A stretch of 64,000 bases of DNA from Chryseobacterium elymi. GTDB taxonomy: Bacteria > Bacteroidota > Bacteroidia > Flavobacteriales > Weeksellaceae. Below the pieces are notes generated by a model that was not told the origin of the DNA, searched no databases, and was given only the letters and a program-made list of their open reading frames with translations. Position 1 is the stretch's first letter, and each line of letters begins with the position of its first letter. The translations under genes were made by a program, and so were the position numbers. The DNA lies in contig NZ_QNUH01000011.1 in assembly GCF_003385495.1 (NCBI RefSeq), forward strand, positions 62,001 through 126,000, in the 5' to 3' direction. Below are positions 43,566 through 53,804 of the stretch, in pieces.

Positions 43566-43919
43566 ATGGATGCCAACGAAATTCTAGACTATTGCATTGC
43601 CAAAAAAGGAGTTACAGAAACTTTCCCTTTTGATAACGAAACACTTGTGATGAAAGTAGGGACAAAAATGTTTTTATTAATGGGACTTGAAAGACAGCCA
43701 TTGGGAATCAACGTGAAAACCGATCCTGAATGGAGCGCAGAGCTTCGTGAACAGCATCCGCAGATCACAGGTGCATTTCACATGAATAAAACCCATTGGA
43801 ATTCTGTGCAGTTGGATGGATTGAAAAGAGATCTTATTTATAAATTAATAGACCAGTCTTATGAATTGGTTTATAATTCATTAACGAAAAAAGCAAAAGA
43901 AGAGATTATAAATAGTTAG
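43566..43919 (+). CDS. MmcQ/YjbR family protein
   Basis: A 117-residue protein of the CyaY-like MmcQ/YjbR fold: LDYCIAKKGVTETFPFDNETLVMKVGTKMFLLMGL, then INVKTDPEWSAELREQHPQITGAFHMNKTHWNSVQLDG. Domain members are described as double-wing DNA-binding proteins; function unproven. Its stop overlaps the stop of ribF on the opposite strand by three bases, without terminator room. Confidence 0.9.
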   Translation: MDANEILDYCIAKKGVTETFPFDNETLVMKVGTKMFLLMGLERQPLGINVKTDPEWSAELREQHPQITGAFHMNKTHWNSVQLDGLKRDLIYKLIDQSYELVYNSLTKKAKEEIINS

Positions 43920-44836
43920 AATTGAAAGTCCCGGGTCAGCCTTTTATCTTCATCCAGTCTTTCGATAAGTTTTTCAAGACCTTCAAACTTGATCTCGTCA
44001 TGAAGGAAATCCCTGAATTTTACCGTGATCTTTTCATCATAAATATCGCCATCAAAGTCAAGGATATAGACTTCAATGGTTAATTTTTCTCCGTTTACAG
44101 TAGGATTGGTACCAATACTGAGCATTCCTTTATATTGCTGGCCTTTTACCTCAGTTTCTACAATATAAGCTCCTTTTTTAGGAAGAAGTTTAATAGAATC
44201 AGCATCAATATTGGCTGTAGGATAACCGATTGTTCTTCCAATTTTTTTCCCATGAACAACGGTTCCGGAAACAGAGTAGGAGTAACCAAGCATTTCATTG
44301 GCCTCTTTAATATTCCCCGTCAAGAGAGCATTGCGGACCTTTGTAGAGCTAATATTGTTTTCATGGATATTGATCGCTTCCATCTGTTCAACAACAAAAT
44401 CCAGTTCTTTGGAAAGATTTTGAAGAAGTTCGAAATTTCCGCTCTTATTTTTTCCGAATGAATGGTCGTAGCCTATAATCAGGTACTTTACATTCAGTTT
44501 GTCAATAAGGATCTGGCGTACAAACTCTTCCCCCGTAAGGTTTCTGAATTCTTCATCAAATTCCTTCAGGAATAAATGATTAATTCCGTATTTTTCGATC
44601 AGCTGTTTCTTTTCATCCAGTGTATTCAGAAGCTTGAGATCTTCATTTGGGTTAAAAACAAAACGCGGATGCGGCCAAAAAGTCAGGATAGCTGTCTCCA
44701 GATTATTCTGTGTACCTACATTGATCAGTTCATCGATGATACTTTTGTGCCCGAGATGTACTCCGTCAAACATTCCCAGAGATAATGCTAAAGGCTTTTG
44801 AGAGGAATAATCTTTAAAATTCTTGAAAACTTTCAA
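43916..44836 (-). CDS. ribF: Bifunctional riboflavin kinase/FAD synthetase
   Basis: A 306-residue enzyme making FMN from riboflavin and FAD from FMN. The N-terminal adenylyltransferase shows LALSLGMFDGVHLGHKSII (the GxFDGxHxGH motif), and YLIIGYDHSFGKNKSG; the C-terminal riboflavin kinase shows GTVVHGKKIGRTIGYPTANI and GMLSIGTNPTVNG, then IEVYILDFDGDIYDEKI. TTG at 44836 is taken as start because a promoter TATATTTG lies at 44863-44856; an ATG at 44902 lies upstream of this promoter and in repeat sequence. No FMN riboswitch is seen. Confidence 0.93.
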   Translation of the reverse strand: MKVFKNFKDYSSQKPLALSLGMFDGVHLGHKSIIDELINVGTQNNLETAILTFWPHPRFVFNPNEDLKLLNTLDEKKQLIEKYGINHLFLKEFDEEFRNLTGEEFVRQILIDKLNVKYLIIGYDHSFGKNKSGNFELLQNLSKELDFVVEQMEAINIHENNISSTKVRNALLTGNIKEANEMLGYSYSVSGTVVHGKKIGRTIGYPTANIDADSIKLLPKKGAYIVETEVKGQQYKGMLSIGTNPTVNGEKLTIEVYILDFDGDIYDEKITVKFRDFLHDEIKFEGLEKLIERLDEDKRLTRDFQF

Positions 44837-44855
44837 AACGGAAAAAATTTGACTG

Positions 44856-44863
44856 CAAATATA
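44856..44863 (-). promoter_or_regulatory. -7 element of ribF
   Basis: TATATTTG on the minus strand, 19 bases before the TTG start at 44836. Confidence 0.55.
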
Positions 44864-44876
44864 TACATAATGTAAT

Positions 44877-44957
44877 AATGTATCAATATAACAATGTACC
44901 AATATTTTTTTGCGGAGAAATAATTGCTAGACTGGTAAATTGTTATATTGGTACATT
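44877..44957. repeat. Inverted repeat between ribF and atpD
   Basis: AATGTATCAATATAACAAT (44877-44895) pairs with ATTGTTATATTGGTACATT (44939-44957): 19 positions with one G-T. The phrase ACAATGTACCAATAT inside it repeats the left arm. Such TGTA(C/T)CAAT text is a common dispersed intergenic repeat in this group. Confidence 0.7.
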
Positions 44958-44993
44958 AACAAAAAAGTATGATAAAAATCTTTTTTTTACCAA

Positions 44994-46552
<1,559 letters not shown>

Positions 46553-46635
46553 CTAGATAAATAGAATAAAGAAAAAAGAGTAAAGACACAGTCTCTTTCT
46601 TTTTTCTTTTCTCTTTTCTCTTTAATCTAAGAAAT
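46553..46635 (+). other. A/G- and C/T-rich spacer hairpin between atpD and atpC
   Basis: AAAGAAAAAAGAG (46568-46580) can pair with the CTCTTTCTTTTTTCTTT stretch (46593-46609) with a bulge, followed by more C/T tract. It might set the atpD/atpC expression ratio as a partial attenuator or processing site; inferred. Confidence 0.35.
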
Positions 46636-46917
46636 ATGAATATAAAAATTTTAACACCAGAATACGTAGTTTTTGAAGGAGAGGTAGACTCAGTATTGTT
46701 GCCGGGAAAAGGTGGTGAATTCCACATTATGAAAAACCACGCGGCAATTGTTTCTTCTTTAATTGGCGGTAAAGTAAAGCTTTTCACAACTTCAGTTGGA
46801 GAAGCATATGCTAAAAACTTTACCAAAGAAAATGTGAAAGACTCTGTTTTTTCTTATCCTATCAAAAGCGGTGTTGTAGAATTTAATCATGATAAAGGAA
46901 TCATCCTTTGTGAATAA
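46636..46917 (+). CDS. atpC: F1 ATP synthase subunit epsilon (short form)
   Basis: A 93-residue protein consisting of the epsilon beta-sandwich only: MNIKILTPEYVVFEGEVDSV, LLPGKGGEFHIMKNHAAIVSSL, then strands to VVEFNHDKGIILCE. The C-terminal helical hairpin (about 45 residues in E. coli) that inhibits ATPase is absent, as in other Bacteroidota. It follows atpD and is closed by a strong terminator. Confidence 0.93.
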   Translation: MNIKILTPEYVVFEGEVDSVLLPGKGGEFHIMKNHAAIVSSLIGGKVKLFTTSVGEAYAKNFTKENVKDSVFSYPIKSGVVEFNHDKGIILCE

Positions 46918-46946
46918 TTAAATGAAAAGCTAAATATATTTTCAAG

Positions 46947-46975
46947 AAAGTGTAACTTTGGTTACACTTTTTTTA
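46947..46975 (+). terminator. Terminator of the atpDC operon
   Basis: Perfect 10-bp stem AAAGTGTAAC/GTTACACTTT (46947-46956, 46961-46970), TTTG loop, T-run. Confidence 0.92.
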
Positions 46976-46997
46976 TGTTGTGTAAAAGTCTGATTCT

Positions 46998-47819
46998 ATG
47001 AAGAAAAGTATAATCATATTCTTTACCGTTCTGGGGGTACTGTATCATGCCCAAAATTTCAAAACCAAAAGAGGTATTATAAATCTTGACGGTACTCATG
47101 TTGCAAAAATCTCCAATAAATCCAGTATCTATACATTCATGGACCTGAATGATACCCCGATGTATACTATAGAGTTTATAGATAAAAGTATAGTGGATTC
47201 TGTAAGAGACAGTTATATAAGACTGAACAGGATCTATAACAGGGATAAAACAATAGAGCTGGATTATATTTCTCCGTCAGCATTTTCCGGAGAGGAAAAA
47301 TCAGCAGTTTATACTTCTATTAAAGGTCTGAAGATTATTGATAATAAAGGAATCAATATTAAAAACCTGGATGATATATTTAAAAATATTCCTAAAAGGA
47401 AGCTGGATACCAAAACCAAAGATGCCTATACTACCAGAAGTAAAATTGATAAGCTCAACATTGAGGTTAATAAAGTAGGAGAGATCATTAGCAACGGCAT
47501 TCCTGTCGGATATTTTACCAATCTTCCGGTAAGTTTTGGTTCTGAGGATACTATTACCGACAAAACCTTCATAGATATCGAGGTCTATGACGCTAAGAGT
47601 AAATATATTGGAAAATATATTACGACTACAAAACAGATCAAAACCGCTAACGGAAAAGTTTTTACCATTTACAGGGAAATGTCCGGAAGAGCTTCACTGT
47701 TAAAATTCCCTACTTATAAAGCTATTGCAGAAAGAATGGCGATTATGGACCCAAATTTTATTAAAGTTCAGGAAAAAGTAATTGTTGGTGACGTAGTGAA
47801 AGGAAATGCTGAAAAGTAA
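46998..47819 (+). CDS. Secreted protein of unknown function
   Basis: A 273-residue protein with a signal peptide (MKKSIIIFFTVLGVLYHAQ). The mature part starts NFKTKRGIINLDGTHVAKIS, repeats similar GxINLDGT/GEIISNGIPVG themes, and is rich in lysine and beta-strand segments (TFIDIEVYDAKSKYIGKYITTTKQIK). No cysteines that would suggest lipidation. No family recognised; it lies between terminators as a single gene. Confidence 0.65.
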   Translation: MKKSIIIFFTVLGVLYHAQNFKTKRGIINLDGTHVAKISNKSSIYTFMDLNDTPMYTIEFIDKSIVDSVRDSYIRLNRIYNRDKTIELDYISPSAFSGEEKSAVYTSIKGLKIIDNKGINIKNLDDIFKNIPKRKLDTKTKDAYTTRSKIDKLNIEVNKVGEIISNGIPVGYFTNLPVSFGSEDTITDKTFIDIEVYDAKSKYIGKYITTTKQIKTANGKVFTIYREMSGRASLLKFPTYKAIAERMAIMDPNFIKVQEKVIVGDVVKGNAEK

Positions 47820-47847
47820 AATTGTATGGACTTTGAATACTCATAAA

Positions 47848-47880
47848 AATCCCGGAGATTTAACTTTCCGGGATTTTTTT
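47848..47880. terminator. Terminator between convergent genes
   Basis: Stem AAATCCCGGA/TCCGGGATTT (47848-47857, 47867-47876), T-run on the plus side and A-run on the other. Confidence 0.88.
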
Positions 47881-47896
47881 AATTTATTTTGAAAAA

Positions 47897-50089
47897 TTAT
47901 AAACTCAAAATTACTCCATTTTCTTTCAACTGCTGCATCGGTTTTGAAAACCAGAATAATTCAAAATCTTCAAAATTTTCTTCAAACTGATTCTTAAGTT
48001 GTTGAGCTGTAATTTTTTTCGGATTTTCTATAGAATTTTTCTCCAGGACATTCATCAGCCATTCCGCTTTATCCTGCTCCAGATCTACCTTTATAATATT
48101 GGTTTTTAAGTGGAACGTAAGAAGTGTATACGCACCAGAGTATTTCTTTTTATTTTTTATGCGATTCTCAGCGATTACATTTTTGGTCAAAAAAACAACC
48201 TTTGAGTTGCCTTTAAAGCCAAGCTGGGTATCATCCAGAAGACAGTCATGAATATAATCGGGATGAACTGTTGTTCTTGGAATTTTAAAATCAAACCATT
48301 CCTGAAGCGGAAACTCAAAATTAATTCCGTGCATATAATTGAAGAGTGATTTTTTTAATCCAAAGCTGAACCGGCTGTGATCGATTCCTGTTTTATCTTT
48401 AAAATCAATATCATTGTTGGCAAACAAAATTTCCTGCTTCAGAGGAGTTACTCCAAATTCTTCAGGATTAATTCCTACTGGCGAATGCGCTGTCATGGCA
48501 AACTGATGCCAGAAAGCACTTTGAAGAATTCCCATCTCGAACATTTGCCTTACCATTTCCAAAGAGTCCACCGTTTCCTGAACCGTCTGAGTAGGATAGC
48601 CATACATCAGATACGCGTGAATCATGATGCCGGCTTCAGTAAAATTTCTTGTTACCTTTGCCACTTGTTCTACAGAAATACCTTTGTCTATCAATTGTAA
48701 CAGCCGGTCGCTGGCCACTTCCAGTCCTCCGGAAACGGCAACGCATCCTGAAAGTTTTAGCAGATAACATAAATCACGGGTAAAGCTTTTCTCAAACCGG
48801 ATATTGGTCCACCAGGTCACTACAAGATTTCTGCGAAGAATTTCCAGGGCAACTTCCCGCATCAATGCCGGTGGGGCAGCTTCATCCACAAAATGGAATC
48901 CCGTCTCACCAGTTGTTTTGATCAGTTCCTCCATTCTGTCCACTAAAATTTTAGCAGAAATAGGTTCGTAGATTTTGATGTAGTCCAAAGATATATCACA
49001 AAATGTACATTTTCCCCAGTAGCAACCGTGGGCCATGGTCAGCTTGTTCCACCTTCCGTCGCTCCACAAACTGTGCATTGGATTGGCAATTTCAATCACC
49101 GAAATATATTGATCTAATTTCAAATCTGTATAATCCGGCGTACCGATATCCGCCTGTTTATAATCGTGTTTTTTGGAATTATTTTTATAGGTAACTTTTT
49201 GGTTTTCAAGTAAAAATGTTCTTTTATATTCAGGTTTTTCCTGGGAGATATTCAATACATTATTGCAAAGAAGTTCAAGAGGAAGCTCACCATCATCAAG
49301 GGTGATAAAATCAAAAAATTCAAAGACTCTCTGATCTTTTACTTCCCGCAATTCCGTATTGGGGAAACCACCACCCATCGCAGTTTTAATGTGAGGATAA
49401 TTTTTTTTTATGAATTGGGCACATTTGAATCCGGCATACAGATTTCCTGGAAAGGGGACTGAAAAGCACACCAGTTTTGGCTGGATCAATTCTAATTTTT
49501 CCTGAAGAATTTTAAGGGTAAAGCTATCAATAAAGGTTTGATTATCTGATAGTTTTGAATACAGCTCATCAAAAGAATTGGCACTTTTTCCGAGACGTTC
49601 TGCATATCGGCTGAATCCGAAATCTGAATCAATATTTTCAATAATATAATCAGAAAGATCCTCTAAATATAGCGTAGCAAGATGCTTGGCCTTATCCAGA
49701 AGTCCCATATTTCCAAATGCAAAATCCATATCATCCAGCTGGTTGAAACGGGAAGCCTCAGGAAGGAAATTCATGCTGCAGATCTGTCTGGCCAGCGTAG
49801 GGATTTTTCCCTGCAAAAAAGGAATAACCTGATCTATCGTCCTTAAATATTCTTCCCGTAATGCATAAATTCGCTGTGAATTTTCTGAGAGTTCCTGAAG
49901 ATTGATTTTTGTGCTGAAAATTTTCTCAAGTCCGTTTTTTGAAAATAACTCCAAAATAACATCAAGTCCCAGATCGGCCTGATAGCTGGAAATATTTTTG
50001 GTATTCAGAAAGCCTTTTATATAAGCCGTTGCCGGATAAGGAGTATTAAGCTGGGTAAAAGGCGGAGTGATGAGAAGCAGATCTTTCAA
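47897..50089 (-). CDS. B12-binding-domain radical SAM protein with CX4CX2C motif
   Basis: A 730-residue enzyme, TTG start. The N-terminal half (1-300) has a cobalamin-binding-like Rossmann layout: LLLITPPFTQLNTPYPATAYIKGFL, LVCFSVPFPGNLYAGFKCAQFIK, IKTAMGGGFPNTELREV. The radical SAM core starts near residue 350 with MAHGCYWGKCTFCDISLDYI: cysteines spaced CX4CX2C rather than CX3CX2C. GFHFVDEAAPPALM, SGGLEVASDRLLQLIDKGIS and AYLMYGYPTQTVQETVDSLE are further typical segments. It should cleave S-adenosylmethionine for a radical reaction, perhaps methylation; substrate unknown. Not in an operon. Confidence 0.85.
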   Translation of the reverse strand: MKDLLLITPPFTQLNTPYPATAYIKGFLNTKNISSYQADLGLDVILELFSKNGLEKIFSTKINLQELSENSQRIYALREEYLRTIDQVIPFLQGKIPTLARQICSMNFLPEASRFNQLDDMDFAFGNMGLLDKAKHLATLYLEDLSDYIIENIDSDFGFSRYAERLGKSANSFDELYSKLSDNQTFIDSFTLKILQEKLELIQPKLVCFSVPFPGNLYAGFKCAQFIKKNYPHIKTAMGGGFPNTELREVKDQRVFEFFDFITLDDGELPLELLCNNVLNISQEKPEYKRTFLLENQKVTYKNNSKKHDYKQADIGTPDYTDLKLDQYISVIEIANPMHSLWSDGRWNKLTMAHGCYWGKCTFCDISLDYIKIYEPISAKILVDRMEELIKTTGETGFHFVDEAAPPALMREVALEILRRNLVVTWWTNIRFEKSFTRDLCYLLKLSGCVAVSGGLEVASDRLLQLIDKGISVEQVAKVTRNFTEAGIMIHAYLMYGYPTQTVQETVDSLEMVRQMFEMGILQSAFWHQFAMTAHSPVGINPEEFGVTPLKQEILFANNDIDFKDKTGIDHSRFSFGLKKSLFNYMHGINFEFPLQEWFDFKIPRTTVHPDYIHDCLLDDTQLGFKGNSKVVFLTKNVIAENRIKNKKKYSGAYTLLTFHLKTNIIKVDLEQDKAEWLMNVLEKNSIENPKKITAQQLKNQFEENFEDFELFWFSKPMQQLKENGVILSL

Positions 50090-50181
50090 CAGGATTTTTT
50101 CAAATTATTTATATTAATCCGGTTTTAAAATATTGATTTACAACATCTTGAATGTTTTCAAGCTTTACCGAATTCTGTTGG

Positions 50182-50189
50182 CAAAGATA
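50182..50189 (-). promoter_or_regulatory. -7 element of the radical SAM gene
   Basis: TATCTTTG on the minus strand about 93 bases before the TTG start, implying an 85-base leader in which GTTTTCAAGCTTTACCG-type pairing (GCTTGAAAACATTCAAG on the RNA strand) may fold. Confidence 0.4.
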
Positions 50190-50235
50190 GTTAAATTGTA
50201 TGGTATGCCGAAATAGAGTTACAAAATTAAAATGT

Positions 50236-51132
50236 TCATACATTTTCTAAGATCTCATCACTTTTTGACTTCCTGCTGTCTGCAATAACATTAAAGGTTA
50301 CTCCTAAAAGGATAAGCGTAATGCCGATAAGAAGATTTACGGTAAATCTTTCATGAAATATAAGGACACTTACCATTACCGCAACTACCGGTTCCAATGC
50401 TCCTAAAATAGCAGTCGGAGTAGACCCTATATATTTTATAGCATACACCAGACACAGACTTGAAATGACAGTGGTGAGAAAAGCAAAAATAATAAAATTT
50501 AAAAAGATAGATACGGAAGGGATGGCAAAAGATTCACCTTCGGCAGAAGCTTTTATCATAAAAAATGCTGAAGTAAAAAGCATAGAGTAGAATGAAAGCT
50601 TGAATCCTGATACTTTAAGGTCAGATTTATTAACGATCACCATATAAAGCGCATAAAATAATGAGCTTAGCATCACAATTCCAAGACCTGCAAAATTGAT
50701 CTCCATACCATTTTCTTTTAAGCATAATACAATAACGCCTGCAAAAGCCAGGAAGAGAGATATTACAGAAAGTTTTGTGAGTTTTTCTTTATAAAAGAAA
50801 AACATGATCAAAGCTACAATAACCGGATAAATAAACAGGACGGTAGAAGCAATTCCCGGGGTAAGAAAATCGTAACCAATGAATAAAAATTCTGAAGAAA
50901 GAGCATAGCAGACTCCCAGAACAGAAAGGATCAAAGCTTCTTTTTTATTGATCCTGAAGCTTTCTTTGGAATACAGCAGATATCCACCAACCATTGAGGC
51001 AGAAAACAAAAATCTATAGAACAGCGTAATGTCCATAGAAAAGTGGGCCTGCTTCAACGGCAGGATGAAAATAGGGATCAATCCAAATGAAACGGATGAT
51101 AGTATGCCTAACAAGTAACCCTTTAATTTCAT
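50236..51132 (-). CDS. EamA/DMT-superfamily transporter
   Basis: A 298-residue carrier with ten hydrophobic segments in two EamA repeats. First repeat: KGYLLGILSSVSFGLIPIFILPL to VIALIMFFFYKEKLTKLSVISLFLAFAGVIVL; second: GLGIVMLSSLFYALYMVIVNKSDLK to GSTPTAILGALEPVVAVMVSVLIFHERFTVNLLIGITLILLGV, where the EPV...E(R/K) pattern is typical of metabolite exporters. Substrate unknown. Confidence 0.88.
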   Translation of the reverse strand: MKLKGYLLGILSSVSFGLIPIFILPLKQAHFSMDITLFYRFLFSASMVGGYLLYSKESFRINKKEALILSVLGVCYALSSEFLFIGYDFLTPGIASTVLFIYPVIVALIMFFFYKEKLTKLSVISLFLAFAGVIVLCLKENGMEINFAGLGIVMLSSLFYALYMVIVNKSDLKVSGFKLSFYSMLFTSAFFMIKASAEGESFAIPSVSIFLNFIIFAFLTTVISSLCLVYAIKYIGSTPTAILGALEPVVAVMVSVLIFHERFTVNLLIGITLILLGVTFNVIADSRKSKSDEILENV

Positions 51133-51149
51133 TCCAATTTATTTTATAA

Positions 51150-51179
51150 AAAACCACTGAAAGTGAATCAGTGGTTTTT
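51150..51179. terminator. Terminator between the SPT-like and EamA genes
   Basis: Stem AAAACCACTGA/TCAGTGGTTTT with A and T tracts; on the minus strand it ends the aminotransferase-like gene before the EamA gene starts. Confidence 0.85.
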
Positions 51180-51203
51180 CTAATATTATATGATGATATC
51201 GTA

Positions 51204-52466
51204 TTACATTTGCTTGTATTCGATATTCATCTGTTTTTCCATTTCTCTGTAATGTCCTGAAGTTAATTTTTCACGGATGCCATCGAAAGCAGCCAGTGTT
51301 TCATTAATTTCTGAATCTGTGTGAGAAGCTGTCGGGATTAATCTTAATAAGATCATTCCTTTAGGAATTACAGGATATACCACTACAGATGTGAAAACCC
51401 CATAATTCTCTCTAAGATCTTTAGCTAAAAGAGTAGCTTCAATTGTAGTTCCTTCTATGAAAACAGGCGTTACACAGGTATTGGTATTCCCAAGATTGTA
51501 ACCCCTCTCTTTCAGACCGTCTTGAAGTTTTCTTACGTTCTCCCATAATTTCGCTTTAATTTCGGGGCGTGTTCTCAAAAGCTCCAGTCTTTTTAAACCT
51601 CCGATTACCATTGGCATTGTTAAAGATTTAGCAAAAATCTGAGAACGAAGATTATATTTTAAGAACCTGATGATGGTTTCATCTCCTGAAAGAAAAGCTC
51701 CGAAACCTGCCATAGATTTGGCAAAAGTAGAGAAATATACATCAATCTGATCCTGGCAGCCTTGCTCTTCACCTGCTCCGGCTCCGGTTTTACCCAAAGT
51801 TCCGAAACCATGTGCATCATCTACCAAAAGTCTGAAATTGAATTTTGATTTCAGATCACAGATTTCTTTCAGTTTCCCCTGCATTCCTCTCATTCCGAAA
51901 ACCCCTTCGGTAATCACTAAAATTCCGCCTCCATTTTCTTCTGCTACCTTAGTCGCTCTCTCTAAGTTCTTCTCTAAACTTGCTATATCGTTATGTTTGA
52001 AAGTAAAACTTTTTCCCATATGAAGACGAACTCCGTCTACAATACAGGCGTGAGAGTCAGCATCATATACAATTACGTCATGTCTTGTAACCAATGCATC
52101 AATAGCCGAAACCATCCCCTGATAACCGAAATTCAATAAATAAGCAGCTTCTTTCTGAGTAAATTCTGCCAGTTCTTTTTCCAATTGTTGATGCTGCTGG
52201 GTTTCACCAGACATAGCCCTTGCACCCATCGGATAAAACATTCCGAATTCTGCAGCTGCTTTTGCATCAGCTTCTAAAACTTCCGGGTGATTACAAAGTC
52301 CTAAATAATCATTTGCACTCCAGAAAATTACATCCTTACCTTGAAATTTCATTCTTGGGCCAATTGGACCCTCCAGTTTTGGGAAAACAAAATATCCTTC
52401 AGCATAATCAGCGAATTGTCCCAAAGGACCTGGATTTTGTTTGATGCGGTCAAAAATATCTAACAT
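51204..52466 (-). CDS. Alpha-oxoamine synthase, probably serine palmitoyltransferase
   Basis: A 420-residue fold-type I PLP enzyme of the oxoamine synthase family (serine palmitoyltransferase, KBL, AONS, ALAS). PLP-lysine Lys250 is in STFAKSMAGFGAFLSG; DDAHGFGTLGKTGAG is the cofactor-binding aspartate motif; SANDYLGLCNHPEVLEA and RAMSGETQQHQQLEKELAEF near the N-terminus are shared. Bacteroidota make sphingolipids and need such an enzyme to condense serine with acyl-CoA; the N-terminal extension and lack of biotin or glycine-pathway neighbours favour that role. Glycine C-acetyltransferase is the alternative. Confidence 0.8.
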   Translation of the reverse strand: MLDIFDRIKQNPGPLGQFADYAEGYFVFPKLEGPIGPRMKFQGKDVIFWSANDYLGLCNHPEVLEADAKAAAEFGMFYPMGARAMSGETQQHQQLEKELAEFTQKEAAYLLNFGYQGMVSAIDALVTRHDVIVYDADSHACIVDGVRLHMGKSFTFKHNDIASLEKNLERATKVAEENGGGILVITEGVFGMRGMQGKLKEICDLKSKFNFRLLVDDAHGFGTLGKTGAGAGEEQGCQDQIDVYFSTFAKSMAGFGAFLSGDETIIRFLKYNLRSQIFAKSLTMPMVIGGLKRLELLRTRPEIKAKLWENVRKLQDGLKERGYNLGNTNTCVTPVFIEGTTIEATLLAKDLRENYGVFTSVVVYPVIPKGMILLRLIPTASHTDSEINETLAAFDGIREKLTSGHYREMEKQMNIEYKQM

Positions 52467-52491
52467 TTTGTATTGTAATTTTTAAGTGAAA

Positions 52492-52520
52492 AAGCCTTTT
52501 CTGCGGAACACAAAAGGCTT
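52492..52520 (-). terminator. Terminator/attenuator after the cystathionine-synthase-like gene
   Basis: AAGCCTTTT (52492-52500) and AAAAGGCTT (52512-52520) form a stem; on the minus strand it is followed by TTTTTCA. It separates the two PLP-enzyme genes, which otherwise lie 79 bases apart in the same direction. Confidence 0.75.
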
Positions 52521-52545
52521 AATTTGTATCGTGGTTTATTTAAAT

Positions 52546-53583
52546 CTATTTAATAAATTCTGTCTTGAAAACTTCATCATAATTGTGTACGCAGTTATTT
52601 ACAAAACCCTGTTCGGCCATCCATTTGTCGCTGTATACCTTAGTAATATACCTTGATCCGTGATCAGGATAGATCAGGACAATAATATCATCTTTGGTAA
52701 GCTCGTGAGACTGTGCATACTGAATCAGCGCCTGGGTTACGGCTCCTGTAGTATAACCTCCCATGATAGCTTCTTTAAGGGCTATTTCACGGGTTCTGTA
52801 TGCGGACATTTCATCATTTACTCTTATAAACTCATCTACCTTGTCAAAAAGCAGGGCAGCAGGGATTAAGTTTTTGCCCATTCCTTCAATCTGATAAGGA
52901 TGAACATCTTCTTTATGGATTTCTCCTGTTTCGTGGTAGCTCTTCAGGATAGAACCATCAGCATCCACTCCGATAATCTTGATATCCGGATTTTTTTCTT
53001 TTAAGAATTTACCCGAACCGGACAATGTTCCACCCGTTCCAGTGCAGGCGAAGAGGTGGGTAACCTTACCTTCTGTCTGCTCCCAAATTTCAGGACCGGT
53101 AGTCTGGTAGTGTGCATCAATATTCAATTCATTAAAATATTGATTGATGTAAACTGAATTTGGTGTTTCTGAAGCTATTCTTTTAGCTACTTCATAATAA
53201 GATCTGGGATCATCTGCAGCCACATTGGCAGGACAAATGTATACCGTAGCCCCTAATGCTTTCAAATAGGCAATTTTTTCGGGCTTCGTTTTGTCGCTTA
53301 CCGCCAGAATACATTTATATCCTTTGATAATACAGACCATCGCTATAGAAAATCCGGTATTTCCTGAAGTAGTTTCTACAACTACAGAGTCTTCCTTTAA
53401 TAAACCTTTTTGTTCAGCATTTTCTATAATATGAAGTGCTATTCTATCTTTTGTGGAATGTCCAGGATTATATGATTCTAACTTGGCATAAACGGTTGCA
53501 GGAATATCTTTTGTAACAGTATTAAGCTTCACCATAGGAGTATTTCCTATTAGGCCAAGAATATTATCGTAAACATTACTCAT
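52546..53583 (-). CDS. PLP-dependent cysteine synthase/cystathionine beta-synthase family enzyme
   Basis: A 345-residue fold-type II PLP enzyme. PLP-lysine is Lys45 in ESYNPGHSTKDRIALHII, the substrate loop TSGNTGFSIAM and the phosphate-binding GTGGTLSGSGKFLKEKNP are present. It lacks the heme-binding N-terminus and the C-terminal CBS pair of animal cystathionine beta-synthase. The glycine-to-histidine change (NPGHS, not NPGGS) and the DHGSRYITKVYSDKWM ending resemble cystathionine-beta-synthase-type rather than CysK-type enzymes. It forms cystathionine from homocysteine and serine, or cysteine from (acetyl)serine. Confidence 0.87.
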   Translation of the reverse strand: MSNVYDNILGLIGNTPMVKLNTVTKDIPATVYAKLESYNPGHSTKDRIALHIIENAEQKGLLKEDSVVVETTSGNTGFSIAMVCIIKGYKCILAVSDKTKPEKIAYLKALGATVYICPANVAADDPRSYYEVAKRIASETPNSVYINQYFNELNIDAHYQTTGPEIWEQTEGKVTHLFACTGTGGTLSGSGKFLKEKNPDIKIIGVDADGSILKSYHETGEIHKEDVHPYQIEGMGKNLIPAALLFDKVDEFIRVNDEMSAYRTREIALKEAIMGGYTTGAVTQALIQYAQSHELTKDDIIVLIYPDHGSRYITKVYSDKWMAEQGFVNNCVHNYDEVFKTEFIK

Positions 53584-53804
53584 TATTTGTTATTTTCAAT
53601 AAAATCTGACCGCAAAAATACAAAAAAATAAATAATTACTAAACTTTTGTTTGATTTCAAGCCAGCGATTCAGCAAAATTTATTTTCTGATTTGCAATCT
53701 TAGCTGAAGTATAATCGCAAATACTACGCCAAAATTTTTAAATTTTGTTAAAAACACCACAGAATGGTATAAAAGCCTTATTTTCGCGTAATTGATTTAA
53801 TACT

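Noticed and set aside
44837..44902. Longer ribF from ATG 44902
   Set aside because: The added residues derive from a dispersed inverted repeat and lie upstream of the TATATTTG promoter.
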